From an uncultured Clostridia bacterium (GTDB taxonomy: Bacteria; Bacillota; Clostridia; TANB77; CAG-508), in the NCBI GenBank assembly GCA_944392945.1, contig CALXYJ010000005.1, positions 20,138 to 84,137 of the forward strand: a stretch of 64,000 bases of DNA, in the 5' to 3' direction. The notes beneath the pieces are model-generated. The model worked only from the letters and a program-made list of their open reading frames with translations, ran no database searches and was not told the DNA's origin. Of this stretch, positions 19,560 through 29,123 are shown one piece after another (position 1 is the stretch's first letter; each line of letters opens with the position of its first letter). The position numbers and the translations under genes were made by a program.

Positions 19560-19594
19560 AATAACACTTCAAACTCATGTTTTGAAGTGTTATT
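19560..19594. terminator. Bidirectional terminator between cas6 and the effector operon
   Basis: A perfect 14-bp stem (AATAACACTTCAAA and complement) with a 7-nt loop, flanked by an A-run on the left and T-rich sequence on the right. It ends the effector operon and can stop cas6 read-through. The 246-bp gap 19354-19599 otherwise holds no gene or repeat. Confidence 0.85.
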
Positions 19595-19599
19595 TTATA

Positions 19600-21672
19600 T
19601 TAAATCTTTTTATATTTTGGCAATCTTAAACCACTAATTTTAACATCTTTTCCATTCCTATTAATTACTCTTTTTTGTCGTTCATTCAATCCTTCTATTC
19701 CAAGTGGCTTTTCAGATCCCTCACTAATTTTAGGCAATACCATTAAAATATATGGATCACGTAATTTATTACTTTTATTGTCCATAAACCAGAAATGCCC
19801 TGCTAAAGTTGCTTGTCCTCTAACCATGTGAGTAGATAAAGGATATGTGATCTTGCATTCAGGATAATTTACAGACATATAATTGAAATTATATATTCTA
19901 AGTGCATCTTTCATTGTTTCTATATTCGTATTTTCTTTAAATTGCTCATTAATTACTATTTCATTATCCCTTAATTCGTAATCTTTCATTTCATAAGAAA
20001 AACCATTGTCTTCAATATTAAATTTTCTAATTTTTACATTCTCAACATGTAATTTTACACTACCATATCCTAAAGGTTTTGCTCTTCCAATTTTATGGCA
20101 TAAATCATAATATGGCTTTCCATTAATTTTAATATCACTCTCATAATCCATATTAATAACAGAAATTAATTTATCTAAATATTTTTTATTCATATTTTCA
20201 AAATATATTTTAAATTTAAAGGTACACCCTTCCTTTATTGGGGTTATTCTACAATTTCTAACAGTTTCTTCTATACCAATAGGAGAAGGGTCTGGTTTAT
20301 GATGCCAATAATTTTTTCTTCCTCTAATATAAATTTCATCTATTGTAGTTCTCGGTCTATTTTTGCTAAATAGAAAATCATAATTCCAATCAACATTATC
20401 TTTCATATTTAGCAAATCTCTATTTGTTAAATAAAGAGCATAAAATGCGGAATTTGCTATATGAGGAATTGCTAATTCTTGTATAAGTCTTTTATTTGAA
20501 TATGGATTTTCATTTCCAATATATATTGCATCAGAAAATCTTAGTTTGCTTCCTAATGCACTGTCATTAGATATAAAACCAAAAATTGCACAAGTAGGAC
20601 ATAAATTAGCTTTATCAACACAAGGAATATATGATTCACTAATATTCCCTGTTACATTTAAAAGTTCTGATATTGTTCTATGATAAGCTTCTTTACCTAT
20701 AGCTGATAATGACAAATAAGTTCCTTTCTCTTTATCTATTTTATCACTATACCAAACTGGCAATTGTGTTAATTGTTCAAAATCATATCCACAATACCAT
20801 ACTTTTTCATTTACATTTGCTTTATTAAATGCTAGATCATTATATACATCATATATTTCCTTCAACTTCTTTACACTTTCATTTAGATTATTTGCTTTTA
20901 CTTCCTTGTTAACCTTTACAAAAATACCATCATGTATATTTCTTTCAACTTTCTTTCCACCAGTTTCGCCAATAAATAAGATTCCTGTTTTTAATCCTTT
21001 ATTGCTTATTTCTTTTACTCCTGTCTGTTTATCCATAGAGATAAAACTTACTCTATCTCCTGTTTTTAAATCTTTTTTTATATCTTTTGGCAATACATTT
21101 TGATTTTCTCCATATGTAATCTGATTTTTATCATTTACCATATAAACTGCCTCTTTATTTTTTATAGAAGGAGATGCAGGTGGCATATTTTTTCCATGTC
21201 TTGTTGTATGAAGAGAATATCTTGTAGCTTCATATAAATGCCAATTTCCATCTTTGTCTTTTTCTAAAATTCCTGGTTTTTTAATTTCCGGTGTTCTAGA
21301 TATAAAACTTTTATCTATATTAATCGTTGATAAGCAAGAATCAGTAAATGTTTCAAAATCACTTCTTATCATTCCTCTTAATTCACTTCCTGGAATTACT
21401 GGTGAAATTATATTGGTTCCCGGAATATTTTCATCATAACTAAAAAATATATATTCTGGACAAACTCCATTTGGAATCGTCTTTTCTTTTATTTTATCAG
21501 GTCTTGTATCTGGAATCATCGTTTCTGTTTTAGTTGTTAGTGTACATTCTATATAGCCTGTCAAATCTCCACTATATTCATCTTTATCTTTTCTTTTACA
21601 ACCATTTTTATTTAAACTTATAAAATTATATGGATTTATATAACTTTCACTATTATCTATATTATTAGCCAT
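19600..21672 (-). CDS. Type III-D RAMP protein, Cas7 with insertion (TIGR03986-like)
   Basis: About 690 aa; a large backbone subunit of the type III interference complex. The N-terminal RAMP core has the family motif IPGSELRGMIRSDFE (about residues 93-107), and a long insertion (about residues 145-340) interrupts it. A CVDKANLCPTCAIFGF cluster, likely zinc-binding, follows, and AKPLGYGSVKL forms the glycine-rich loop. The start is set at the ATG at 21672, with AGGTGA upstream; a GTG at 21681 abutting the csx19 stop is the alternative. It is last in the operon. It corresponds to the Cas7-insertion subunit of III-Dv complexes. Confidence 0.85.
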   Translation of the reverse strand: MANNIDNSESYINPYNFISLNKNGCKRKDKDEYSGDLTGYIECTLTTKTETMIPDTRPDKIKEKTIPNGVCPEYIFFSYDENIPGTNIISPVIPGSELRGMIRSDFETFTDSCLSTINIDKSFISRTPEIKKPGILEKDKDGNWHLYEATRYSLHTTRHGKNMPPASPSIKNKEAVYMVNDKNQITYGENQNVLPKDIKKDLKTGDRVSFISMDKQTGVKEISNKGLKTGILFIGETGGKKVERNIHDGIFVKVNKEVKANNLNESVKKLKEIYDVYNDLAFNKANVNEKVWYCGYDFEQLTQLPVWYSDKIDKEKGTYLSLSAIGKEAYHRTISELLNVTGNISESYIPCVDKANLCPTCAIFGFISNDSALGSKLRFSDAIYIGNENPYSNKRLIQELAIPHIANSAFYALYLTNRDLLNMKDNVDWNYDFLFSKNRPRTTIDEIYIRGRKNYWHHKPDPSPIGIEETVRNCRITPIKEGCTFKFKIYFENMNKKYLDKLISVINMDYESDIKINGKPYYDLCHKIGRAKPLGYGSVKLHVENVKIRKFNIEDNGFSYEMKDYELRDNEIVINEQFKENTNIETMKDALRIYNFNYMSVNYPECKITYPLSTHMVRGQATLAGHFWFMDNKSNKLRDPYILMVLPKISEGSEKPLGIEGLNERQKRVINRNGKDVKISGLRLPKYKKI

Positions 21673-21681
21673 TAACTTCAC

Positions 21682-22155
21682 CTACCTTTTTATATCTACC
21701 AATCTCGCTTTTTCTATAATAACTTGATCATTAGAATCTATTCCAAAATAATTTTTAACAACTAATCTTAAACCTTTTTTTACATCTTCTTCATTAATTT
21801 TAAATGGAATATCAATTTCTCCACCAGATTGTTTTATAGTTGTAAAATTATCATTAGTTCTAACAATTTTATTACCAGAAATAAACATCTCTTCCTCAAA
21901 AGTTCCAATATTTTCACCATTATCATCTATTACGAAGAATTCAAATTCTCCTGTTTCTTCATTTAATACAAATCTTATTTCTTTATCCTTGTTAAAAATT
22001 CTTATTTGTATTAACAGTTTATAATTAACAGATCTATTAAATAGTATTTTTCCATCTTTATATATTCCCACACAAACTTTGTTATAAAAATATGCCAATA
22101 TATATGAATCTACCATATTATACTCTTTTATTTTTTCTAGAATTTTCTCTTCCAC
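21682..22155 (-). CDS. csx19: Csx19-like subunit of type III-D complex
   Basis: A 157-aa protein of mostly beta character. It has VDSYILAYFYNKVCVGIYK near the N-terminus, ILFNRSV, and an RIFNKDKEIRFVL strand pair reminiscent of Csx19. It ends LVVKNYFGIDSNDQV and directly abuts the next RAMP gene. Csx19 is found only in type III-D loci and is a complex subunit, so the assignment rests partly on position between cas7-2x and cas7-insertion. Sequence similarity alone is weak. Confidence 0.65.
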   Translation of the reverse strand: MEEKILEKIKEYNMVDSYILAYFYNKVCVGIYKDGKILFNRSVNYKLLIQIRIFNKDKEIRFVLNEETGEFEFFVIDDNGENIGTFEEEMFISGNKIVRTNDNFTTIKQSGGEIDIPFKINEEDVKKGLRLVVKNYFGIDSNDQVIIEKARLVDIKR

Positions 22156-22160
22156 TATTT

Positions 22161-23435
22161 TTATTCCTCCTTTAGATTTCGTGCAACTTCATACATTTTA
22201 AAGATGTAATCATCTAAACTTTTTATATTTTCTTCAGATTTATTTAAATTTATAAATTCATTATTAATTTGTATTTTTTTAACCTCTAATATTCCTCTAC
22301 CAATAGCTGTTTGTCCTCCTACAGCCAAAAGTCCATTAGCAATATCTTTTATAACTAATGCAAATAATCCCAAAATATAAGAATTATCCTTTCCATTTAA
22401 TTCTTTTTTTATTTTTATTGTTAATAATGTTTCTCCATTAAAAACTAATTCTTCATTAAATAATGCTGAATCTGCACTTCCTCCAGAAAATCTGTCAATT
22501 TTATTTCTTGTTAGTCTAAAGGTTTTATAATTTTCTATTCTAGATTCTTCTATTATAATAGATGATGCTCTAGATTCTTTCTCGTCAGCATATCCAAACC
22601 ATTCATCAATATTATATTTATAATTTTTTTCTTCTAATCTAGAATTATAATAACTTACTTGTCTTCTTAAAACACCATTCCAAGATGTACCTGGAATTAC
22701 CGGAACCTCATTAGATCTTATTGTTCTATAATCTACATCATCTGCTTTTGCACTATATGAACGTATATTAAGTCCTCCTAATTGTTTTAATGAAACTTTT
22801 ATTGTATCATATTTTTCATTTATATTTTTTGTTTTAAATTCATATTTTTCATATTCATTACAATTAAATTTATTAAAATCCACAAGCTCTGGTAAATTCT
22901 TTTGATTAAATTCTTTTTTGTAACATTCAATTATATGTATCTTTCCAAAACCTCTTGTAGATTTTGATCCTATTAAAATATTTCCAGCATTTATATTAAC
23001 AAAAATTTTATCCATTATTTCTTTCATTTTATCTTGATCATCATTATCTCTTATTGTTATTTCTACTCTAAATTCAAATTCAGCACCAGCCTCTAATATT
23101 TCTACATTATATTTGGCACCATCAACAGTAACCTTATCAATATCTACTTTTATACCATCTCTTATTGATATTCCTGAGCTTTTAACCAATTCTGCATCAG
23201 AAATAAAATAGGGGCTTAACATACTATCTGAGTTTCTAGATGGTATAAATATTTTTTGTTCATCTTTATCTAAATAGTGTAACATTACACCAGCTAAACT
23301 AGTTGCAGGAATAAATGGTTTGCCTTCTGAATCTCTTAGGATATCATTATCTGTTATTTCTTCTATACCATTTCCTATAGAAAGAGGTGAATCTGTTTTT
23401 AGTTTTATAAAATAATATACTTTTTCTTTTATCAT
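22161..23435 (-). CDS. Tandem Cas7 (Cas7-2x) RAMP protein
   Basis: About 424 aa containing two Cas7-like RAMP units. Unit 1 (about 1-190) has SIGNGIEEITDNDILRD, with candidate cleavage aspartates near residues 29-31, IPATSLAGVM and a GSKSTRGFGKI loop. Unit 2 (about 205-410) has ADDVDYRTI, IPGTSWNGVLRR and a GGQTAIGRGIL loop. The start is set at the ATG at 23435, four bases after the preceding stop and downstream of AAAGGGG; the earlier ATG at 23474 lies inside the neighbouring gene. It is a backbone subunit that binds crRNA and cuts target RNA in related III-D complexes. Confidence 0.83.
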   Translation of the reverse strand: MIKEKVYYFIKLKTDSPLSIGNGIEEITDNDILRDSEGKPFIPATSLAGVMLHYLDKDEQKIFIPSRNSDSMLSPYFISDAELVKSSGISIRDGIKVDIDKVTVDGAKYNVEILEAGAEFEFRVEITIRDNDDQDKMKEIMDKIFVNINAGNILIGSKSTRGFGKIHIIECYKKEFNQKNLPELVDFNKFNCNEYEKYEFKTKNINEKYDTIKVSLKQLGGLNIRSYSAKADDVDYRTIRSNEVPVIPGTSWNGVLRRQVSYYNSRLEEKNYKYNIDEWFGYADEKESRASSIIIEESRIENYKTFRLTRNKIDRFSGGSADSALFNEELVFNGETLLTIKIKKELNGKDNSYILGLFALVIKDIANGLLAVGGQTAIGRGILEVKKIQINNEFINLNKSEENIKSLDDYIFKMYEVARNLKEE

Positions 23436-23437
23436 TT

Positions 23438-25606
23438 TTATTTTTCCCCTTTCAATCTTATTTGAATTAAGCATTGTTTTATATATTCCTTTGTAAATTT
23501 TTCTAAATCTTCTTTTGTAATATTAATTTGTGTTCCGTCTGGCAAATTATAGTTACATCTATTCATTGACTTATTCAAAGTGCTTAAATCTTTTACAGAT
23601 GGAAGAGCCAACAATTCTACCTGCTTATTTTTTAATATGCTTTTTACTTTATCTAATTTCTTATTATTTTTTATTGAATCTACATTAGTATTAAATTCGT
23701 CAATTGTCTTAGATTGCTCTAACATAAGCATTACTCTTCCAATTGTAGCATTGGTTAAGTTTTCTTTTTCTTTTACAATTGTATTTATTGCCTTACCCAA
23801 TATTTCTTCCATAATAGTTTTTTTGATTGCTTTACTTAATGTATTATAAATATTTTCTCCAACTGTAACATTTTCTAGTGTTTCATTTATTTTATCTGTT
23901 TGTATTAAATCAGTTTTATTGCTACATTCTTTTAAATCTATTTTTGATTCTTTTTGAGCTAAATTCATTATTTTTAAGTTTCCATATCCTTCATTTCTTT
24001 TATTTCCAATTACATAACTATCTTTTAAATCTATTCCGGAATTTGCACTAAAAACAAATACTGTTCCTGCCTTAAATGCCTCCTCTTGTTCTTTTGGAAG
24101 ATTCCACAAAATATTATAACCTGATATTTTAGTATAATTTATAAATGCCTTTCTAAATACTATATTATTCCCTATAACATTTTTAATTTTTTCTATAAGT
24201 TTATTCTTATCAGTAGTAGCTTGTCCATTATTAAATATTATTACATCAGAAGTTAATATAACAGCAAAATCTTTATAATTTCTTTTTTGCCTATTTATCT
24301 TCTCTTCTTTTACCTCTAAAATTCTTAATTTCCCATACTCTGTATTTTTAGATTTTCCAATTCTTAGTACAGTATTTTGTGTAATATATGGAAGTAACTT
24401 TTTTAAGAATTTTACTTTTCCTGTTATGTTTGCTAAAAAGTATTGATTCTTTGCAATCGCACTATATTGGTATAATGTTCCTCCATCCGGTCCAGAAACA
24501 ACATGCCCCATGCTATTGTCTTTTGGCCTTTGATGATGATAATTCTCTGACATTAATACATCTCTTAAATAATCTTTTTCATCTAAAGTTACATATTTAT
24601 TTGTAATGGTAGATAATTGAATTTTTTCTTCTCCAGAAACATCTATCATTTTATTATAAAACTCTCCTGATTTATTTTTTACTTTTGCATAGCTAAATGG
24701 AATGGGATAAAATTCTGTTTTATTTTTATCAGATATATATGCATTTGAATATCTTACTTTTCCATTCAAAAATAAATCTATAAATTCTTCTGGCATATTT
24801 TCAAAATCAATATTTTTGTCATCAATATATCTTTTAGCTATATTTCCTAATATATTACTTCCTGGTATATAATTTTCTGAACTTTCTGAATTTTGCTTCG
24901 TAACCATTATTTCTGATTCAGATTTTAAAAATAATTTTAAATTTATTTCCTCTTCTTCGTTACATTCTGTTATTTTTAATATATCAGTTGTTTTGTTTTT
25001 TTGATCTATATCTTCTAATTTGCATTTAACTTCTCCAAATCCTCTTGTTCTATTTAATCCAATATGTGAAACTAATTTTACTGCATTTTTAAATAATTCT
25101 AATTCTTCGTAAGATCCATCTAATTCTATGTGTGCACAAAAATTATTTTTTCGTTTTATTACCCTTGTAGCTCTTAAGCTATTCTCTTTATTAGCTCCCG
25201 TTTCTTCATCTATTGCAGTTTGAAAACGAGTATATGTATAAACATCTAATACTCTTTGCGTTGATAAATATTTTTTAAATTTATTTGGAAGTTTATTAGC
25301 CTCTTCGTTTAGTTCATCATAATTTTCTATATATGCATTATCAATTTTTAAATTTCCAGAATATTGTTTTCCTTCTTTCCCAAAGATATTATTTATGCAT
25401 TTTTCCATGCTTTTCTGCTTTTCTCCATCAAACCATTGTACATATTCTTCTGCTTCTTCTCTTATTAACCCCTTTAATCTTTTGGCTGGAATATATGGAT
25501 ATCCATGTATATCATAGCATATATCATTATCTATAAGACTACCAAAACTATCACCAGACGATATACATAAATCACTTTTTAGGTTTATTAATAATTTATA
25601 TTCCAT
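23438..25606 (-). CDS. csx10: Cas7-Cas5-Cas11 fusion subunit (Csx10-like)
   Basis: A 722-aa multidomain RAMP protein. Residues 1-200 form a Cas7-like unit (SSGDSFGSLIDND, IPAKRLKGLIREE, LNRTRGFGEV loop at 185-193). Residues ~215-545 resemble Csx10/Cas5 (FYPIPFSY, YHHQRPKDNSMGH, LYQYSAIAKNQYF, two loops KNTEYGKLRI and RNEGYGNLKI). Residues ~570-722 are helical with no RAMP motif, fitting a fused small subunit (Cas11). The start ATG overlaps the cas10 stop (TAATG). The same order of fused units is known from the Synechocystis III-Dv complex. Cas11 assignment is from position and helicity only. Confidence 0.82.
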   Translation of the reverse strand: MEYKLLINLKSDLCISSGDSFGSLIDNDICYDIHGYPYIPAKRLKGLIREEAEEYVQWFDGEKQKSMEKCINNIFGKEGKQYSGNLKIDNAYIENYDELNEEANKLPNKFKKYLSTQRVLDVYTYTRFQTAIDEETGANKENSLRATRVIKRKNNFCAHIELDGSYEELELFKNAVKLVSHIGLNRTRGFGEVKCKLEDIDQKNKTTDILKITECNEEEEINLKLFLKSESEIMVTKQNSESSENYIPGSNILGNIAKRYIDDKNIDFENMPEEFIDLFLNGKVRYSNAYISDKNKTEFYPIPFSYAKVKNKSGEFYNKMIDVSGEEKIQLSTITNKYVTLDEKDYLRDVLMSENYHHQRPKDNSMGHVVSGPDGGTLYQYSAIAKNQYFLANITGKVKFLKKLLPYITQNTVLRIGKSKNTEYGKLRILEVKEEKINRQKRNYKDFAVILTSDVIIFNNGQATTDKNKLIEKIKNVIGNNIVFRKAFINYTKISGYNILWNLPKEQEEAFKAGTVFVFSANSGIDLKDSYVIGNKRNEGYGNLKIMNLAQKESKIDLKECSNKTDLIQTDKINETLENVTVGENIYNTLSKAIKKTIMEEILGKAINTIVKEKENLTNATIGRVMLMLEQSKTIDEFNTNVDSIKNNKKLDKVKSILKNKQVELLALPSVKDLSTLNKSMNRCNYNLPDGTQINITKEDLEKFTKEYIKQCLIQIRLKGEK

Positions 25607-27141
25607 TATTCTTCCTCCTTCTCAGTACGTTTTGCATAAATATCCAAAAATTCTAGTGCATCATAATATGTAGCTATATTATTTTTATCAAAAGACTCCT
25701 CTAGCTCCACTCCTTTTGCCAAAAGTCTTATCAATTTTAAGTCTACTAAAGCTTTAGTTTCGTAATATGCATCTCTTAAATCCTTAGCCTTAGTTCTAGC
25801 AATATTCTTTACTTCATCCAATGTTTTTTCAAAATAATCAATATCAAATCCTCTTTGCTCTGGAGTTAATTTCTCTTTTTCTACTTTACTATATATTCCA
25901 TATGGTCTTCTTATTAAGCTCATATTTTCTATATTTTTATATTTATTTTCCCTTGTTATCTCTATATTTACAGTTGAGCCAGAATAGCAATACTGAAAAT
26001 CTACAAAATTTCCTATTTTACCATCTACCATTCCTTCTGCTTTGGCTCTTTTTTTAGCATTTTGGCAACATTCTTCTGCTATTTGATAAGCTTTATGAAA
26101 TGGAAAATGACTATGGATTATTGCAATCCCAGCACAAGCACTAAAAGGATATTTGTTACCATACATATATCCAGATTTTATAGTTAATAAATACTCTTTA
26201 ACAATATCTAAACTAATTCTAGAATTACAAACAAATGTAATATCATCACCCGCACTTATTATTGGTCTAAAAGGTAATCTGCCATCACTTTTAATTAAAT
26301 CCTCTACACCATGCTCCTTACAAATTTCTGGTATTCTTTCTATTACAGCATTTATAGCATCTTTCTCAAATACCCTATGTATATTACAAGAAATTTCACG
26401 CATTAATTTTGTTGCTTCACTATATTTAGTAACTCCTTCGGTTAGGTCCCTTATATTTTGTCCCATGCTATTTCCATCTATATGTACTATTGCAATTAAT
26501 GATTCTTGTTCATTTGCTCTCATTCTGTCAAATTCTTTTATGAATTTTCTATCATTATCATTTTCAGAATTATATTTATTTATTTTCTGATATGCTTCAT
26601 ATGTTACTTTTATTGTTCTATTCTTTTCTTCTATCTGTTTTGAAAGCGGTAAACCTGTAACTCTATCATATTGAACTATTGGCAATACACCCATTGGTTT
26701 ATTAAGAGGTGTTGTTGCCTTAATTTCTGAAAGTTTTTCTTTTAAATTTTTCCAATCATTTTGATAATTATCGGTCTTTTTAATATATGCATAATTAAGA
26801 GAAAGTCCATATGCACTAATTAGAATATTTTTTGACATATCAATACTTATTGTTCTTGCAAGTTCTTTATTTCTAAATAAAACAACTAAATTACCACCAC
26901 CATAATATAAAATTTCTACTTTTATATTATTATTTTTTTCAAATTGTAACTCTTGAGTTGTCTCCCAATTTATTATTTTTTCTTCGCTTGGAATATTTTT
27001 TAATGCATTTTTAAATTGCTTTATAATTAAATCGTCTACAATTAATGATGCTCCAACAATTTCTTTTACTTTATTTGTTCTGAATATATAATCCTGTATC
27101 CCTCTAACATCATAGATTGCTATAACTGCTTCATTATCCAT
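25606..27141 (-). CDS. cas10: Cas10 lacking the HD nuclease domain, AGDD cyclase motif
   Basis: A 511-aa large subunit of the type III complex. It begins directly at the first palm domain (YDVRGIQDYIFRTNKVKEI, YYGGGNLVVLF about 79-89), so the N-terminal HD DNase domain is absent. The second palm has IVHIDGNSMG (218-227) and AGDD at 297-300, the cyclase site that makes cyclic oligoadenylates (normally GGDD). The usual cysteine pair of the linker zinc finger is not seen (PIVQYDRVTGLPLS instead). The next gene upstream encodes a CARF-HEPN nuclease, the expected responder. Confidence 0.9.
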   Translation of the reverse strand: MDNEAVIAIYDVRGIQDYIFRTNKVKEIVGASLIVDDLIIKQFKNALKNIPSEEKIINWETTQELQFEKNNNIKVEILYYGGGNLVVLFRNKELARTISIDMSKNILISAYGLSLNYAYIKKTDNYQNDWKNLKEKLSEIKATTPLNKPMGVLPIVQYDRVTGLPLSKQIEEKNRTIKVTYEAYQKINKYNSENDNDRKFIKEFDRMRANEQESLIAIVHIDGNSMGQNIRDLTEGVTKYSEATKLMREISCNIHRVFEKDAINAVIERIPEICKEHGVEDLIKSDGRLPFRPIISAGDDITFVCNSRISLDIVKEYLLTIKSGYMYGNKYPFSACAGIAIIHSHFPFHKAYQIAEECCQNAKKRAKAEGMVDGKIGNFVDFQYCYSGSTVNIEITRENKYKNIENMSLIRRPYGIYSKVEKEKLTPEQRGFDIDYFEKTLDEVKNIARTKAKDLRDAYYETKALVDLKLIRLLAKGVELEESFDKNNIATYYDALEFLDIYAKRTEKEEE

Positions 27142-27156
27142 AATTTCCTCCTAAAA

Positions 27157-28923
27157 TTATTTTTGACTTTTTATTTCTTCTCTGAGCAAATATAATATTT
27201 GATTTTTTAAATGTTCATATACCATTAAAGCTTGGTCTAGTTTACCTTTATATGCATTTGATAATATTTTATTCATCATTTTATTTATTATTTTATTGGT
27301 TTGTTCTATTGCATTCTCCTTTTCTTCTTTTGTTAATAAAATTGGCGGTAATTTTCTTATATTATTTTCTTCTTTTTTTCTATAATTATTTTCTGCATCA
27401 ATTGCTTTAGAAAAATTTCTATTTAATTCTTCTATTGTTATAAATTCCTCAGTATGTGCTGCAGTATTTCTTGAATTTCTTATTTTATCTAATATTGTAA
27501 TGTCATTTTCTAATTCTGTATTTGAGTTTTTCCCTTTTAACCATTTGATTAAAATATTTTTTAAAAAGAATGCATTTATATAATCTCCATCCGCTTTTTC
27601 TACAGTTTTTAACAATTTTTCATATCTTTTATTACGATTTAAAGTATTAAAAATTGATAAATCTATTTTTCCATATTTATCACTTTTTGCATCATTATTT
27701 ATAATTTTTTCTATGTTTAGTGAATCACATTCACAATATATTAATTTTTTATATATTGATTCCACTACCGTTTGTGCTATTAATAGCCAATCATTTATTT
27801 CATTTCTTTGCGCTTTAATATTCATTATGTTGATTCTTTCTATTAATCCCCTGGCTTTTAATATATTAAGTACTCTTATATCTCCATCGTCAAATATTGG
27901 ATATAATTCTTTTAGCTCAATCTTATTCCCATTATCGTCAGGTGTAAATATATTTTTATCCCTTGCTTTTTTGTCATCTCCAATATATCTATAATATAAA
28001 TTTGTTGCATATTTTACTATTAAAGAATTTTCATTTATTATTCCAATATTATCCATAACAGCATTATATACACCTGCATAATCATATTTGGCAAAACTGT
28101 CTTCTAAACTTTCTAATAGAATTAATTTTCTAGTTTTAGCCATATTTTCGTATGATACTCTGTCTTTATATTCTGGATTTTCTCTTCTTTTCTTTTCAGA
28201 TATGTTTAAAGCTTCTAATTGTTCATCACTTGCTGTTGCATAACCTTTATTACCTCTAACATTTGATGAACCGGTTGGAGTAGACACTTGAACAATTTTT
28301 GCTTTAATCTCATTACTTGTAATTGCAATTAAGTCTAAATCCATTTCCATTGCTGGAGTTCCACTAGATACATTAATAAAAATTTCCGGTTTTCCTTTAT
28401 AATTTATTTTTATATGTTCTATCATTTCATAAAAAGCTGGATAGAATATGCCAAATTTATTTGCATTAACAATTGCTACATTAACATCATTTTTTATCAT
28501 ATTAAAAATAATCTTGTCATCATTTAAATTTCTTTTTACTATTTCTTCATTAAAATTTGGATTTTTTTCTTTAGCTTTCTGTATCTCTTTTTGTTTTTCT
28601 TCTTCTATTACATTTTGAGTTATTTTTTTATCCTGAATTAAATTTTCGATTTCTTTTAATACTCCTTGAGGAAAAATTTCTATATTGATATTTTGATTAA
28701 TTGAATGAATTGATTTTGTGAATACTTGATTTCTGGCCTCTCTTATAGCCATCTCTAAAGATAAATAAATATATACATCTGTTATAGGTTCTTGATCAAA
28801 TTCCTTTTGCCTAATTATCGATAGTATAGATCCATCATTATATTCTGATACACCTTCTGTTAATGTATATGGATCTGTACCTCCAGCTGATGTAATTAAA
28901 ATTCTTTTTATTTGATTATTCAT
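27157..28923 (-). CDS. csm6: CARF-HEPN ribonuclease (Csm6/Csx1 type)
   Basis: A 588-aa effector RNase activated by cyclic oligoadenylate made by Cas10. The N-terminal CARF domain (about 1-230) has ILITSAGGTDPYTLTEG and INVSSGTPAMEMD (184-195), the ligand-binding loops. The C-terminal HEPN domain has R485-x4-H490 within RNSRNTAAH, the catalytic motif. A charged helical insertion sits between residues 90 and 140. It is first gene of the effector operon, with AAAGGAC before its ATG. Whether it is strictly Csm6 or Csx1 cannot be told by eye. Confidence 0.87.
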   Translation of the reverse strand: MNNQIKRILITSAGGTDPYTLTEGVSEYNDGSILSIIRQKEFDQEPITDVYIYLSLEMAIREARNQVFTKSIHSINQNINIEIFPQGVLKEIENLIQDKKITQNVIEEEKQKEIQKAKEKNPNFNEEIVKRNLNDDKIIFNMIKNDVNVAIVNANKFGIFYPAFYEMIEHIKINYKGKPEIFINVSSGTPAMEMDLDLIAITSNEIKAKIVQVSTPTGSSNVRGNKGYATASDEQLEALNISEKKRRENPEYKDRVSYENMAKTRKLILLESLEDSFAKYDYAGVYNAVMDNIGIINENSLIVKYATNLYYRYIGDDKKARDKNIFTPDDNGNKIELKELYPIFDDGDIRVLNILKARGLIERINIMNIKAQRNEINDWLLIAQTVVESIYKKLIYCECDSLNIEKIINNDAKSDKYGKIDLSIFNTLNRNKRYEKLLKTVEKADGDYINAFFLKNILIKWLKGKNSNTELENDITILDKIRNSRNTAAHTEEFITIEELNRNFSKAIDAENNYRKKEENNIRKLPPILLTKEEKENAIEQTNKIINKMMNKILSNAYKGKLDQALMVYEHLKNQILYLLREEIKSQK

Positions 28924-29044
28924 AATTACCAGTCCTTTTATTTCAAATTTAATTATTTAAAAAGTACATATATATAATAACATAAAAAAATTCTTTTTCT
29001 ATATTTTTCTACATTATTTTATAGTTTAATAAAAGATAAAATTA

Positions 29045-29091
29045 ATAACAGAGGTAAGAATATAAATTTTTATATTTCTTACCTCTGTTAT
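29045..29091 (-). terminator. Terminator of the 198-aa gene
   Basis: A near-perfect ~20-bp hairpin (ATAACAGAGGTAAGAA and its complement with one offset), between the 198-aa gene and the CRISPR effector operon. The remaining 28924-29044 holds the AT-rich upstream region of the operon and no ORF. Confidence 0.75.
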
Positions 29092-29123
29092 CATAAATAC
29101 TTATATAATTCTAATAAACTATC

